From assembly GCF_900101025.1 (NCBI RefSeq), contig NZ_FMUH01000006.1:124001-188000 (forward strand): a DNA stretch of 64,000 bases, in the 5' to 3' direction. Positions 32,668-39,795 of this stretch are shown here, piece after piece. Origin of the DNA: Klenkia marina. Lineage in GTDB: Bacteria; Actinomycetota; Actinomycetes; Mycobacteriales; Geodermatophilaceae. The stretch's first letter is position 1. Each line of letters starts with the position of its first letter. Made by a program: the position numbers and the translations under genes. The notes beneath the pieces are model-generated. The model saw only the letters and a program-made list of their open reading frames with translations, was not told the DNA's origin and ran no database searches.

Positions 32668-33560
32668 GCGGGGATCCGATCGGGTGCGGGGAGGAGGCCG
32701 AGGGCGCGCAGGTCGCCGGCGGGCTCGGTGACGCTGCAGGTGCCGAAGGAGGTGAAGGCGGCGCGGGCGCGGGGGAGGTCGGCGGCACGCAGCCCCGCGA
32801 CCACCCGCTCGGCGTCGTGCTCGCGCAGCCACGCCTCGGGGTCGCCGCCGGTGGCCGCGGCGTGCGCGGCCAGCAGCACGGTGAGGAACCCGTGGTGGGC
32901 GAAGCCGGTGGCCGGGTCGGTGTGCGGCAGGGCGGCGTGCAGGCCGGCGGTGCACTTGAACGGCACGCCGCGCTGCGCGCAGGCGGTGATGGTGCCGGCC
33001 AGCTCCGCCGCCGACGGGAAGAGGTCGGCGCGCAGGCCGCCGGTGCGCAGCTTGGCCCGCGTGCCCGTCGCGGCGAGGGCGTCCAGGAGGTCGTCGCGCG
33101 CCGCCGTCCGGGGCAGCTCGACGAACACGGGGACGTCGGCCGGCACCCCGTCGAGGGCTCGCTCGGGGTCCGGGTGTCGGGCGCCCCGGGCCGTACGGCC
33201 CCACTGGGCGGCCTCGGTCACCCCGGGCACCTCGACGGCGGCCAGGCGCAGGCCGGCGACGGCGGCGACGCGGGAGACCGCGGCCGGCACGTCGGGCTGC
33301 GCGGCGATCACCGAGACGGCGAGCCTGCCGCCCCCGAGCCTGCCGCCCCCGAGCCCGCCGTCCCCGAGCCCGTCGTCCCCGAGCCCGTCGTCCTGCAGGA
33401 CGTGGGCCAGCTCGTCGAGGCGGGCGGTGGGCACCACGAACGGCCCGACCAGGTCCCCGAGCTCGGCGACCAGCCGGGCGTGCGCCGGCACCGCCACCGC
33501 CATCGGGGCGTCGCCGGGCGGGAACACCGCCGCGTCGTCGAGGAACCCCGCGAACGTCAC
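32664..33560 (-). CDS. Unassigned protein between hmgA and fahA, candidate isomerase
   Basis: A 298-residue protein that I cannot place in a named family. It begins TFAGFLDDAAVFPPGDAP, continues with repeated beta-alpha-like segments (FVVPTARLDEL, LAVSVIAAQPDV, VFVELPRTAARDDLLDAL, AKLRTGGL, ACAQRGVPFKCTAGLHAAL and HHGFLTVLLAA), and looks like a small TIM barrel with late Lys-Leu-Arg and Lys-Cys-Thr strand ends. It overlaps hmgA (GTGA) and fahA (ATGA), so all three are translated together. Homogentisate catabolism needs a maleylacetoacetate isomerase between these two steps; none is visible. The protein may fill this role without glutathione; this is inferred only from position. An in-frame 15-bp repeat lies inside it. 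Confidence 0.7.
   Translation of the reverse strand: MTFAGFLDDAAVFPPGDAPMAVAVPAHARLVAELGDLVGPFVVPTARLDELAHVLQDDGLGDDGLGDGGLGGGRLGGGRLAVSVIAAQPDVPAAVSRVAAVAGLRLAAVEVPGVTEAAQWGRTARGARHPDPERALDGVPADVPVFVELPRTAARDDLLDALAATGTRAKLRTGGLRADLFPSAAELAGTITACAQRGVPFKCTAGLHAALPHTDPATGFAHHGFLTVLLAAHAAATGGDPEAWLREHDAERVVAGLRAADLPRARAAFTSFGTCSVTEPAGDLRALGLLPAPDRIPA
33321..33395. repeat. 15-bp in-frame minisatellite in the unassigned gene
   Basis: Five tandem 15-bp units (33321-33395) encode the pentapeptide series DDGLG, DDGLG, DGGLG, GGRLG, GGRL in the leftward protein. Because the unit is a multiple of three, copy number can vary without a frameshift. Confidence 0.9.
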
Positions 33561-34747
33561 GACGCGGGCCCGCGGCCCGACCAGGTCCAGGCGTAGTGCC
33601 CGTCGTCGGAGGCGGTGCCGGCCTCGCCGAGCGACAACGGCCGGAAGGTGTCGACCATGACCGCGAGCTCGTCGAAGAACTCGGCACCCAGCGAGCCCTC
33701 GATGGCCGAGGGCTGCGGGCCGTGGCTGTGCCCGCCGGGGTGCAACGAGATCGAGCCCTTGCCGATGCCCGAGCCCTTGCGCGCCTCGTAGTCGCCGTCG
33801 ACGTAGAACATGACCTCGTCGCTGTCGACGTTCGAGTGGTAGTAGGGCACCGGGATCGCCAGCGGGTGGTAGTCGACCTTGCGCGGCACGAAGTTGCAGA
33901 TCACGAAGCCCCCGCCCTCGAACACCTGGTGCACCGGCGGTGGCTGGTGCACCCGCCCGGTGATCGGTTCGAAGTCGCTGATGTTGAACGCGTAGGGGTA
34001 GAGGCAGCCGTCCCAGCCGACCACGTCGAACGGGTGCTCGGGCACCACGTGCACCGTGCCGGCCAGCCCGCCGGGCCCGTCGCCGCGGTGCTTGACGTAC
34101 ACCTCGACGTCGGTGCCCTCGACGACCAGCGGCTCGGTGGGTCCGCGCAGGTCGCGCTCGCAGTAGGGCGCGTGCTCGAGCAGCTGCCCGTACTTCGACA
34201 GGTACCGCTTCGGCGGGGCGATGTGGCTGTTCGCCTCGACCGCGTAGGTGCGCAGTTCGCCGTCGGGCACCCAGCGGTGCGTGGTCGCCCGGGGGATCAC
34301 GACGTAGTCGCCGGTGCCGACGGTCAGCGCGCCGAACACGGTCTCGACCACGGCCGAGCCCCGCTCGACGTAGACGCACTCGTCGCCGGTGGCGTTGCGG
34401 TAGTACGGGCTCGGCGACGAGGCGACCGAGTAGTGGATGCGGACGTCGGCGTTGCCGAGCACCAGCCGCCGGCCGAGCACCGGGTCGGCGTCGGTGGCGA
34501 AGGCGAGGTCGTGCAGCTTCAGGTGCCGGGGGAGCAGCGGGGCGTTCGGGGTGAGCGCCTGATCGGGCAGCTCCCAGGTGCGGGCGTCGACGAGCGAGCT
34601 GGGGACGCCGGAGTGGTACAGCAGCGAGGAGTCGGACGAGAAGCCCTCCTCGCCCATCAGCTCCTCGCGGTACAGCGCGCCCTCGGGGGTGCGGTGCTGC
34701 GTGTGCCGCTTGGGCGGGACGCTGCCCACCTGCCGGTAGAACGCCAT
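33557..34747 (-). CDS. hmgA: Homogentisate 1,2-dioxygenase
   Basis: A 396-residue ring-opening dioxygenase that converts homogentisate to maleylacetoacetate with a non-haem iron. The iron site is in HPFDVVGWDG and the later DEVMFYVDGDYEARKG, with HPGGHSHGPQPS carrying further ligands, and PRKVDYHPLAIPVPYYHSN is characteristic. It abuts the FAD hydroxylase stop and overlaps the next gene by GTGA. No 4-hydroxyphenylpyruvate dioxygenase gene is in the window, so homogentisate may come from the FAD enzyme here or from an hppD gene elsewhere. Confidence 0.95.
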   Translation of the reverse strand: MAFYRQVGSVPPKRHTQHRTPEGALYREELMGEEGFSSDSSLLYHSGVPSSLVDARTWELPDQALTPNAPLLPRHLKLHDLAFATDADPVLGRRLVLGNADVRIHYSVASSPSPYYRNATGDECVYVERGSAVVETVFGALTVGTGDYVVIPRATTHRWVPDGELRTYAVEANSHIAPPKRYLSKYGQLLEHAPYCERDLRGPTEPLVVEGTDVEVYVKHRGDGPGGLAGTVHVVPEHPFDVVGWDGCLYPYAFNISDFEPITGRVHQPPPVHQVFEGGGFVICNFVPRKVDYHPLAIPVPYYHSNVDSDEVMFYVDGDYEARKGSGIGKGSISLHPGGHSHGPQPSAIEGSLGAEFFDELAVMVDTFRPLSLGEAGTASDDGHYAWTWSGRGPAS

Positions 34748-36379
34748 CTAGGAGAACTCCAATCGGGTGGTGGCCGACCTCGCTGCAGGGGCCCGGCCCG
34801 AGCCTGCGAGGGCGGGGGTGCAGTGGGGTCCTTCTGCCACGGCGGGGGTCACGATGCGGGCGAGGGCGGCCGGCAGGTCGGCCGGGTCGGTGAGGACGGC
34901 GGCGACGTGGGCGTCCGGGCGCAGCAGCCACAGCTCGTCGGGGCGTGCCCCCAGCGCCGTGGCCAGCAGACCGCCGGCGTCCAGGTCGTCGATGCGGTGC
35001 AGCGCGACGCCGTCGGTCCGGGGCAGGTCGACGTCCCGACCCACCAGCACCGTCAGGCCCTCCCGGGCCAGCTGGCGCAGCCGGGTCAGCTCGGGCCGAC
35101 CGGCGACCACCACCGGGACGTCGGGGGCCAGCACACCGGGCGCGGGCTCGGGGACGTCGCCGCGCGCGGGCCGGCCGGCGAACGGTCGCCGCGGGTCGGG
35201 GGTGGTGAGCGGGGAGTCGACGTACCAGAACGGCTCGGCCAGCCGGCCGCTGTCGACCTGGGCGCGGGCCGCCGGGTCGGTGCCGGCGCGCTCGAGGACC
35301 TCGAGCCGGTGCGCGGCCTCCTCGGGGCTGCCGGGCACCAGGAACCGCATCGTGGCGCCGGTGACGTCGAGGTTCTCCACCGCTGCGGCGTGCCGCTCGG
35401 CCGAGTAGCTCTCCAGCAGTTCGTCGCCGGCCAGCCCGCGCCGCACGAAGGCGATCTTCCAGGCGGCGTTCTCGGCGTCCAGCACCCCGGAGTTCAGCCC
35501 GCGGGCGCCGAACGGCGAGACCAGGTGCGCGGCATCGCCGGCGACCAGCACCCGGCCCACGCGCATGCGGTCCACTACCCGGGAGTGGAACCGGTAGACC
35601 GACTTCCAGACCACTTCGTAGGGCCGGTCGCCGACGACCATCCGGATGCGGGCGTCCAGACCGCCGGAGGCCTCCTCGGCGTCGAGGTCGAAACTGGGCG
35701 GCACCTGCCAGTCGATGCGGAAGGTGGAGTCGGGGCAGGGGTGGATGAGCACCTGCCGGCCGGGGTTCCACTGCGGGTCGAAGTAGAACCTGCGCTCGGT
35801 CTCCCACCCGGGGAGCTCGGTGCGGATGTCGCAGATGAGGAACTGGTCGCCGAAGGTGCGTCCCTCGAACGTCAGGCCCAGCTCCCGGCGCAGCAGCTCG
35901 GCCCGGGCGCCCCCGCACACGACGGCGTGGCTGCCGCGGTGCGTGCTGCCGTCGGTGCAGCGCAGGGTGACGCCGTCCTCGTCCTGGTCGATGCCGGTGA
36001 CCTGCGAGCCCCAGCGCACCTCGACCAGCGGCTGCGCGGCGATCGCGTCGTCCAGCAGCTCCTCGGTGCGGCACTGGCTGACGTTGACGAACGGCGGGAA
36101 CGGCGAGGCGCCGCGGTCGACGAAGTCGAAGGAGAACAGCTCGTGGTCGCGGTGGAAGGTGCGCGCCGTCGTCCAGGTGACCCCGTGCGGGGCCACCTGC
36201 ACCCCGACGGAGTCCCACACGTCGAGCACGTCGCGCTGCTGGCAGATCGCCTTGGACCCGACCAGGTCGCGCTCGGACCGGGCGTCGAGGACGACGACCG
36301 GCAACCCCCACCGGGCCAGCAGCAGGGCGGTGGTCTGCCCCACCGGCCCCGCGCCGACGACGAGAACCGGTGCGGTCAT
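34748..36379 (-). CDS. FAD-dependent aromatic hydroxylase (MhpA/PheA-type)
   Basis: A 543-residue class A flavoprotein monooxygenase. The Rossmann FAD motif VLVVGAGPVGQTTALLLARWG opens the protein, followed by the ribityl site RVLVAGDAAHLVSPFGARG. A C-terminal thioredoxin-like region of about 150 residues is seen in phenol- and hydroxyphenylpropionate-type hydroxylases. It sits directly upstream of hmgA, so an attractive role is to make homogentisate, for example from 3-hydroxyphenylacetate, but another ring hydroxylation is equally possible. Its start overlaps the upstream gene by ATGA. ATG 36379 is the only start that fits this coupling. Confidence 0.85.
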   Translation of the reverse strand: MTAPVLVVGAGPVGQTTALLLARWGLPVVVLDARSERDLVGSKAICQQRDVLDVWDSVGVQVAPHGVTWTTARTFHRDHELFSFDFVDRGASPFPPFVNVSQCRTEELLDDAIAAQPLVEVRWGSQVTGIDQDEDGVTLRCTDGSTHRGSHAVVCGGARAELLRRELGLTFEGRTFGDQFLICDIRTELPGWETERRFYFDPQWNPGRQVLIHPCPDSTFRIDWQVPPSFDLDAEEASGGLDARIRMVVGDRPYEVVWKSVYRFHSRVVDRMRVGRVLVAGDAAHLVSPFGARGLNSGVLDAENAAWKIAFVRRGLAGDELLESYSAERHAAAVENLDVTGATMRFLVPGSPEEAAHRLEVLERAGTDPAARAQVDSGRLAEPFWYVDSPLTTPDPRRPFAGRPARGDVPEPAPGVLAPDVPVVVAGRPELTRLRQLAREGLTVLVGRDVDLPRTDGVALHRIDDLDAGGLLATALGARPDELWLLRPDAHVAAVLTDPADLPAALARIVTPAVAEGPHCTPALAGSGRAPAARSATTRLEFS

Positions 36380-37335
36380 GACTGCAGCTGGTCCCACACC
36401 TGGCGGTCGCGCTCGGCGGTCCAGATGACCGGGCGCTCGACGCCCTCGAACTCGTCCCACAGCCGCGAGACGTCGAAGGGCAGGCAGTGCTCGAAGATCG
36501 GCCAGTGCCCGAACTTCGGGGCCAGCGCGGCGTGGGTGGCGTCGAAGGCGTCCTTGAGGGTGCCGCCCGAGCGGTGCGCGGTGCCGACGGTGTCGTGCAT
36601 CGTGGTGAGGAAGGCGCGGGTCTGCTCGACCGCGGCGTCGACCTCGTCGCGGCCACGGGCGATCGCGCCGCGGCCGCCGATGAGCTGCTGGGCGCCGAAG
36701 GCCTTGACCCGGTCGAGCGTGCCGGCCGCCCAGTCGAAGTGGAACGCGTCGCCGGTGTAGAGCGCGGCCTGGCTCTCGACCAGGTCGCCGGCGAAGAGGA
36801 TCTCGTGCTTCGGGAGCCAGGCCACGATGTCGCCCTCGGTGTGGCCGCGGCCGACGTGCTCGAGCACCAGCTCGCCGCGGTCGCCGCCCAGCTCGATGGT
36901 CAACCTGTCGCGGAAGGTCATCGTGGGCCAGGTCAGGCCGGGGATCGACTCGGGCTCCTCGAACAGCCGCGGCATGCGGCCGTACTCGCTCTCCCAGTCC
37001 TGCTGGCCGCGCTCGGCGATGAGCCCCTTCGTCTGCTCGCTGCTCACGATGATCTCCGCGTCGAACGCGGAGGCCCCGAGCACCCGGACGGCGTGGTAGT
37101 GGCTGAGCACCAGGTAGCGCACCGGCTTGTCGGTGTGCTCGCGGAGCTTGGCCAGCCAGCGGCGGGCGGCGACCGGGGTGGCCAGCGCCTCGAAGCAGAC
37201 CAGGAAGTCCTCGCCCTCGACCGCGCCGAGGTTGGGGTCGCCCTCGGCGGTCAGCGCGTAGACGCCGTCGGCGAGGACCTCGAGGGTCTGCTCCTTCGCG
37301 CCGAGGTCGGCCGACGATGCGAACGGCTTGGCCAC
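36376..37335 (-). CDS. Metallo-beta-lactamase-fold hydrolase with altered metal motif
   Basis: A 319-residue protein with the MBL fold. The second half keeps the usual GRGHTEGDIVAW (His) and LFAGDLVE (Asp) motifs. The first motif, normally HxHxDH, reads HYHAVRVLG, so the Asp-His pair is replaced. This form recurs in MBL proteins beside aromatic catabolic genes, so it is probably a real subfamily, not a broken enzyme. The GTG start has GGAGG, and a paired dyad lies upstream. It is the first gene of the catabolic unit and overlaps the FAD hydroxylase. Substrate unknown, probably a thioester or lactone in the pathway. Confidence 0.8.
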   Translation of the reverse strand: MAKPFASSADLGAKEQTLEVLADGVYALTAEGDPNLGAVEGEDFLVCFEALATPVAARRWLAKLREHTDKPVRYLVLSHYHAVRVLGASAFDAEIIVSSEQTKGLIAERGQQDWESEYGRMPRLFEEPESIPGLTWPTMTFRDRLTIELGGDRGELVLEHVGRGHTEGDIVAWLPKHEILFAGDLVESQAALYTGDAFHFDWAAGTLDRVKAFGAQQLIGGRGAIARGRDEVDAAVEQTRAFLTTMHDTVGTAHRSGGTLKDAFDATHAALAPKFGHWPIFEHCLPFDVSRLWDEFEGVERPVIWTAERDRQVWDQLQS

Positions 37336-37345
37336 AGTGCCTCCA

Positions 37346-37382
37346 TGCTCGTAATGCGAGCAACGCGCTCGCCTGTCGAGCA
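37346..37382. promoter_or_regulatory. Paired dyad upstream of the catabolic operon
   Basis: TGCTCG-N5-CGAGCA (37346-37362) is followed by a near copy CGCTCG-N5-CGAGCA (37366-37382), with centres 20 bp apart. It lies in the 82 bp between the Lrp-type gene and the metallo-beta-lactamase-fold gene. It may bind the Lrp-type or IclR-type regulator encoded nearby; which one is unknown. Confidence 0.6.
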
Positions 37383-37417
37383 CGACCGTAGCTGGTGGGT
37401 GAGCCGGGCCACAACCC

Positions 37418-37888
37418 TCAGTCGGCGCGCTCGTGCAGCAGCGGGGCGATGCGCAGCGGCACCACCTCGACGAGCGCGATCGAGGTGCTGGCCCGCTCGA
37501 CGCCCGGGGCGGCGAGCACCAGCTCGGTGATCCGGTAGAGGTCGGCGGTGTCGACGGCGACCACCCGGGCCAGCAGGTCGGCGTCACCGGTGGTGGCCAG
37601 CACCTCGACCACCTCGGGGATCGCGGCCAGGGCTGCCGCGGTCCCGGCCTGGGCGTCGCGCTGGGTCACCGACAGCGTCATGAACGCCAGCAGGGGGCGG
37701 CCGAGCGCGCCTGCGTCGACCCGGCGACTGTGCGCCTGCAGGGTGCCGTCGTCCTCCAGGCGGCGCAGCCGGGCGTGCACGGTGTTGCGGGCCAGGCCCA
37801 GCCGGGTGGCCAGCGCCATGGTCGAGGCCTGGGGGTCGTCGTCGAGGGCCAGCAGGATGCGGGCGTCGGTGGCGTCGAGGGTGTGCAC
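37418..37888 (-). CDS. Lrp/AsnC-family transcriptional regulator
   Basis: A 156-residue Lrp/AsnC regulator. The N-terminal helix-turn-helix (LDATDARILLALDDDPQASTMALATRLGLARNTVHARLRRLEDDG) is followed by a RAM domain (AFMTLSVTQRD, then VEVLATTGDADLLARVVA, ending LVEVVPLRI) that binds amino acids or keto acids. GTG 37888 starts it. It is divergent from the keto acid decarboxylase gene, with a perfect 17-bp palindrome between them, so regulation of that enzyme by an amino acid is likely. It lies upstream of, and on the same strand as, the catabolic unit. Confidence 0.85.
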   Translation of the reverse strand: MHTLDATDARILLALDDDPQASTMALATRLGLARNTVHARLRRLEDDGTLQAHSRRVDAGALGRPLLAFMTLSVTQRDAQAGTAAALAAIPEVVEVLATTGDADLLARVVAVDTADLYRITELVLAAPGVERASTSIALVEVVPLRIAPLLHERAD

Positions 37889-37937
37889 GGTGCGCAGCTC
37901 GCTCCCTGGTCGGCGGGTCCACGGTGGGCAGATCGCT

Positions 37938-37954
37938 CATCGTGTCGCACGATG
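37938..37954. promoter_or_regulatory. Palindromic operator between Lrp and decarboxylase genes
   Basis: CATCGTG-TCG-CACGATG is a perfect 17-bp palindrome in the 103-bp divergent spacer. Lrp-type proteins commonly bind 15-17 bp dyads such as this. It lies 37 bp before the decarboxylase ATG. Confidence 0.65.
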
Positions 37955-37991
37955 GTTGCGCAGATGGTCGGCGGCGTCGACCGTTCTCCTC

Positions 37992-39683
37992 ATGACTGCC
38001 CTGGACGAGCGACCCGCTGCCGGTTCCACGCCGACCACCACGGTCTCCGTGGCCGGCTACCTCGCGACCCGGCTGCGGCAGCTGGGCGTGGACCACCTGT
38101 TCGGCGTCCCGGGCGACTTCAACCTCGACCTGCTCGACGGGCTCGCCGACGGTGGCCCCGCCTGGGTGGGCTCGCCCAACGAGCTCGGCGCCGGGTACGC
38201 CGCCGACGCCTACGCCCGGGTGCGTGGCCTGGGCGTCGTCGTCACCACCTACGGCGTCGGTGAGCTGTCGGTCATCAACGCCCTCGCCGGCGCCTACGCC
38301 GAGGACGTGCCGCTCGTCCAGGTCGTCGGCGCCCCGCGCCGGGCGGCCGTGCAGGCCGGTGCCCTGGTGCACCACACGCTGGCCGACGGCGAGTTCGAGC
38401 ACTTCTCCCGCGCCGCCGCCGAGGTCACCATGGCCGCCGAGACCCTCACCGCCGACCGCGCCGCCGAGCAGATCGACGCCGTGCTGCTGGCCGCCGTCAC
38501 GCACCGGAAGCCGGGCTACCTCGCCGTCCCGCAGGACCTCGCGCTCGCCGAGATCGACGCCGCACCGCTGGCCCAGCGGCTGGTGCCGGTCTCCGACCCG
38601 GCCGCGCTGGCCGTCTTCGAGGAGCAGCTGACCGCGACGCTGGCCCAGGCGCAGCGTCCGGTGCTGCTGGTCGGCCAGCTGGTGCCGCGCTTCGGCCTGG
38701 CCGCCGAGCTGGCCGACCTCGCCGCGCGGCACGGCGTCGCCGTGGTCACCCAGGTGTCGGCCCGCGGCGTGCTCGACGCCGACCACCCCTGCTCCGCCGG
38801 GGACTACGCCGGCACGATGCTCGGCGGCCCGGCGATCGACGTGGTGGCCGGCGCCGACGTCGTGGTCCACGTGGGCACCGTGCTCACCGCCGAGCTGACC
38901 GGCTTCGGCTCGCACCGCCGCCCCGACGCCGGCACCCCGTTCCTGGCCGCGGCCACCGCCGGGTTCGGCGACGAGCCCGGCGGTCGGGTGCTGCTCCCCG
39001 ACGCGCTCGCGGCGCTGGACCGCGCGCTCGCCGGCCGGGTGGGCCCGCGGTTCGTCCGCCCCGCCGCGTCCACCCCCGCCCCTGTGCCGACGACGGACGG
39101 CGAGCTCACCCAGGCGCAGCTGTGGCACGCCCTCGCCGAGCAGCTGCCCGCCGGCACGGCGCTGCTGGCCGACACCGGCACCGCCTGGTTCGGCGCGCTC
39201 GACCTGCCCCTGCCCGCCGGCACCACCCTGTCGGGCCAGCCGATCTGGAGCTCGATCGGCTACGCGCTGCCCGCGGTGCTCGGGCAGGGGATGGCCGACG
39301 CCCACCGCCGTCCGGTGCTGGTGATCGGCGACGGCGCGGCGCAGATGACCGTGCAGGAGCTCTCCACCATCGCCGCCCGCGGGCTGACCCCGGTCGTGCT
39401 GCTCATCGACAACGCCGGCTACACGATCGAGCGGGCGCTGCAGTCACCGCGTGCGGCCTACAACGACGTGGCCGCCTGGGACTGGGGGATGCTCCTCGCC
39501 GGCTTCACCGGGGGCCGGGCCGCCTACGCCGAGGCGACCACCGGTGCCGAGCTGACCGCCGCCCTGGAGGCCGCGTTCGCCGACACCGGGCGGATGCACG
39601 TCGTGCGGGCGGTGCTCGACGCCGACGACACCCCGCCGATGATCGACGCCCTCGCCCGCCTGGCCACGGCCGCGAAGGGCTGA
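37992..39683 (+). CDS. ipdC: TPP-dependent 2-keto acid decarboxylase (indolepyruvate/phenylpyruvate type)
   Basis: A 563-residue thiamine diphosphate-dependent decarboxylase that converts 2-keto acids to aldehydes, most likely indolepyruvate, phenylpyruvate or branched-chain substrates. HLFGVPGDFNLDLLDG and the catalytic Glu in PNELGAGYAADAYAR are typical. The HHTLADGEFEHF segment marks the decarboxylase subgroup. The cofactor motif is GDGAAQMTVQELSTIAARG, ending LIDNAGYTIE. ATG 37992 starts it. It faces the Lrp gene. Together with the homogentisate genes it suggests amino acid and aromatic turnover; ipdC is tentative, and a phenylpyruvate or branched-chain enzyme is possible. Confidence 0.85.
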   Translation: MTALDERPAAGSTPTTTVSVAGYLATRLRQLGVDHLFGVPGDFNLDLLDGLADGGPAWVGSPNELGAGYAADAYARVRGLGVVVTTYGVGELSVINALAGAYAEDVPLVQVVGAPRRAAVQAGALVHHTLADGEFEHFSRAAAEVTMAAETLTADRAAEQIDAVLLAAVTHRKPGYLAVPQDLALAEIDAAPLAQRLVPVSDPAALAVFEEQLTATLAQAQRPVLLVGQLVPRFGLAAELADLAARHGVAVVTQVSARGVLDADHPCSAGDYAGTMLGGPAIDVVAGADVVVHVGTVLTAELTGFGSHRRPDAGTPFLAAATAGFGDEPGGRVLLPDALAALDRALAGRVGPRFVRPAASTPAPVPTTDGELTQAQLWHALAEQLPAGTALLADTGTAWFGALDLPLPAGTTLSGQPIWSSIGYALPAVLGQGMADAHRRPVLVIGDGAAQMTVQELSTIAARGLTPVVLLIDNAGYTIERALQSPRAAYNDVAAWDWGMLLAGFTGGRAAYAEATTGAELTAALEAAFADTGRMHVVRAVLDADDTPPMIDALARLATAAKG

Positions 39684-39684
39684 G

Positions 39685-39702
39685 CGTCACGGCTGTGTGA
39701 CG
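39685..39702. terminator. Small hairpin after the decarboxylase gene
   Basis: CGTCAC and GTGACG (39685-39690 and 39697-39702) form a 6-bp stem with a 6-nt loop directly after the stop codon. It is weaker than the other hairpins here. Confidence 0.45.
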
Positions 39703-39795
39703 GCTGCGCGGCGGACCCGCGCACCTCTTCCGCCCGGGGCCGACGACCCGCACACTCCCGTTGCCTGGTGCAACGTCGTGCGAGGAGTGCAGCGA

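Noticed and set aside
33321-33395. Possible CRISPR-like repeat.
   Set aside because: Units are contiguous 15-bp copies without spacers and lie in frame in a coding region.
32664-36656. Single 1330-codon leftward frame spanning several catabolic genes.
   Set aside because: Only its last 298 codons carry protein-like sequence; the rest is out of frame with hmgA and the hydroxylase and is Arg/Pro-rich.
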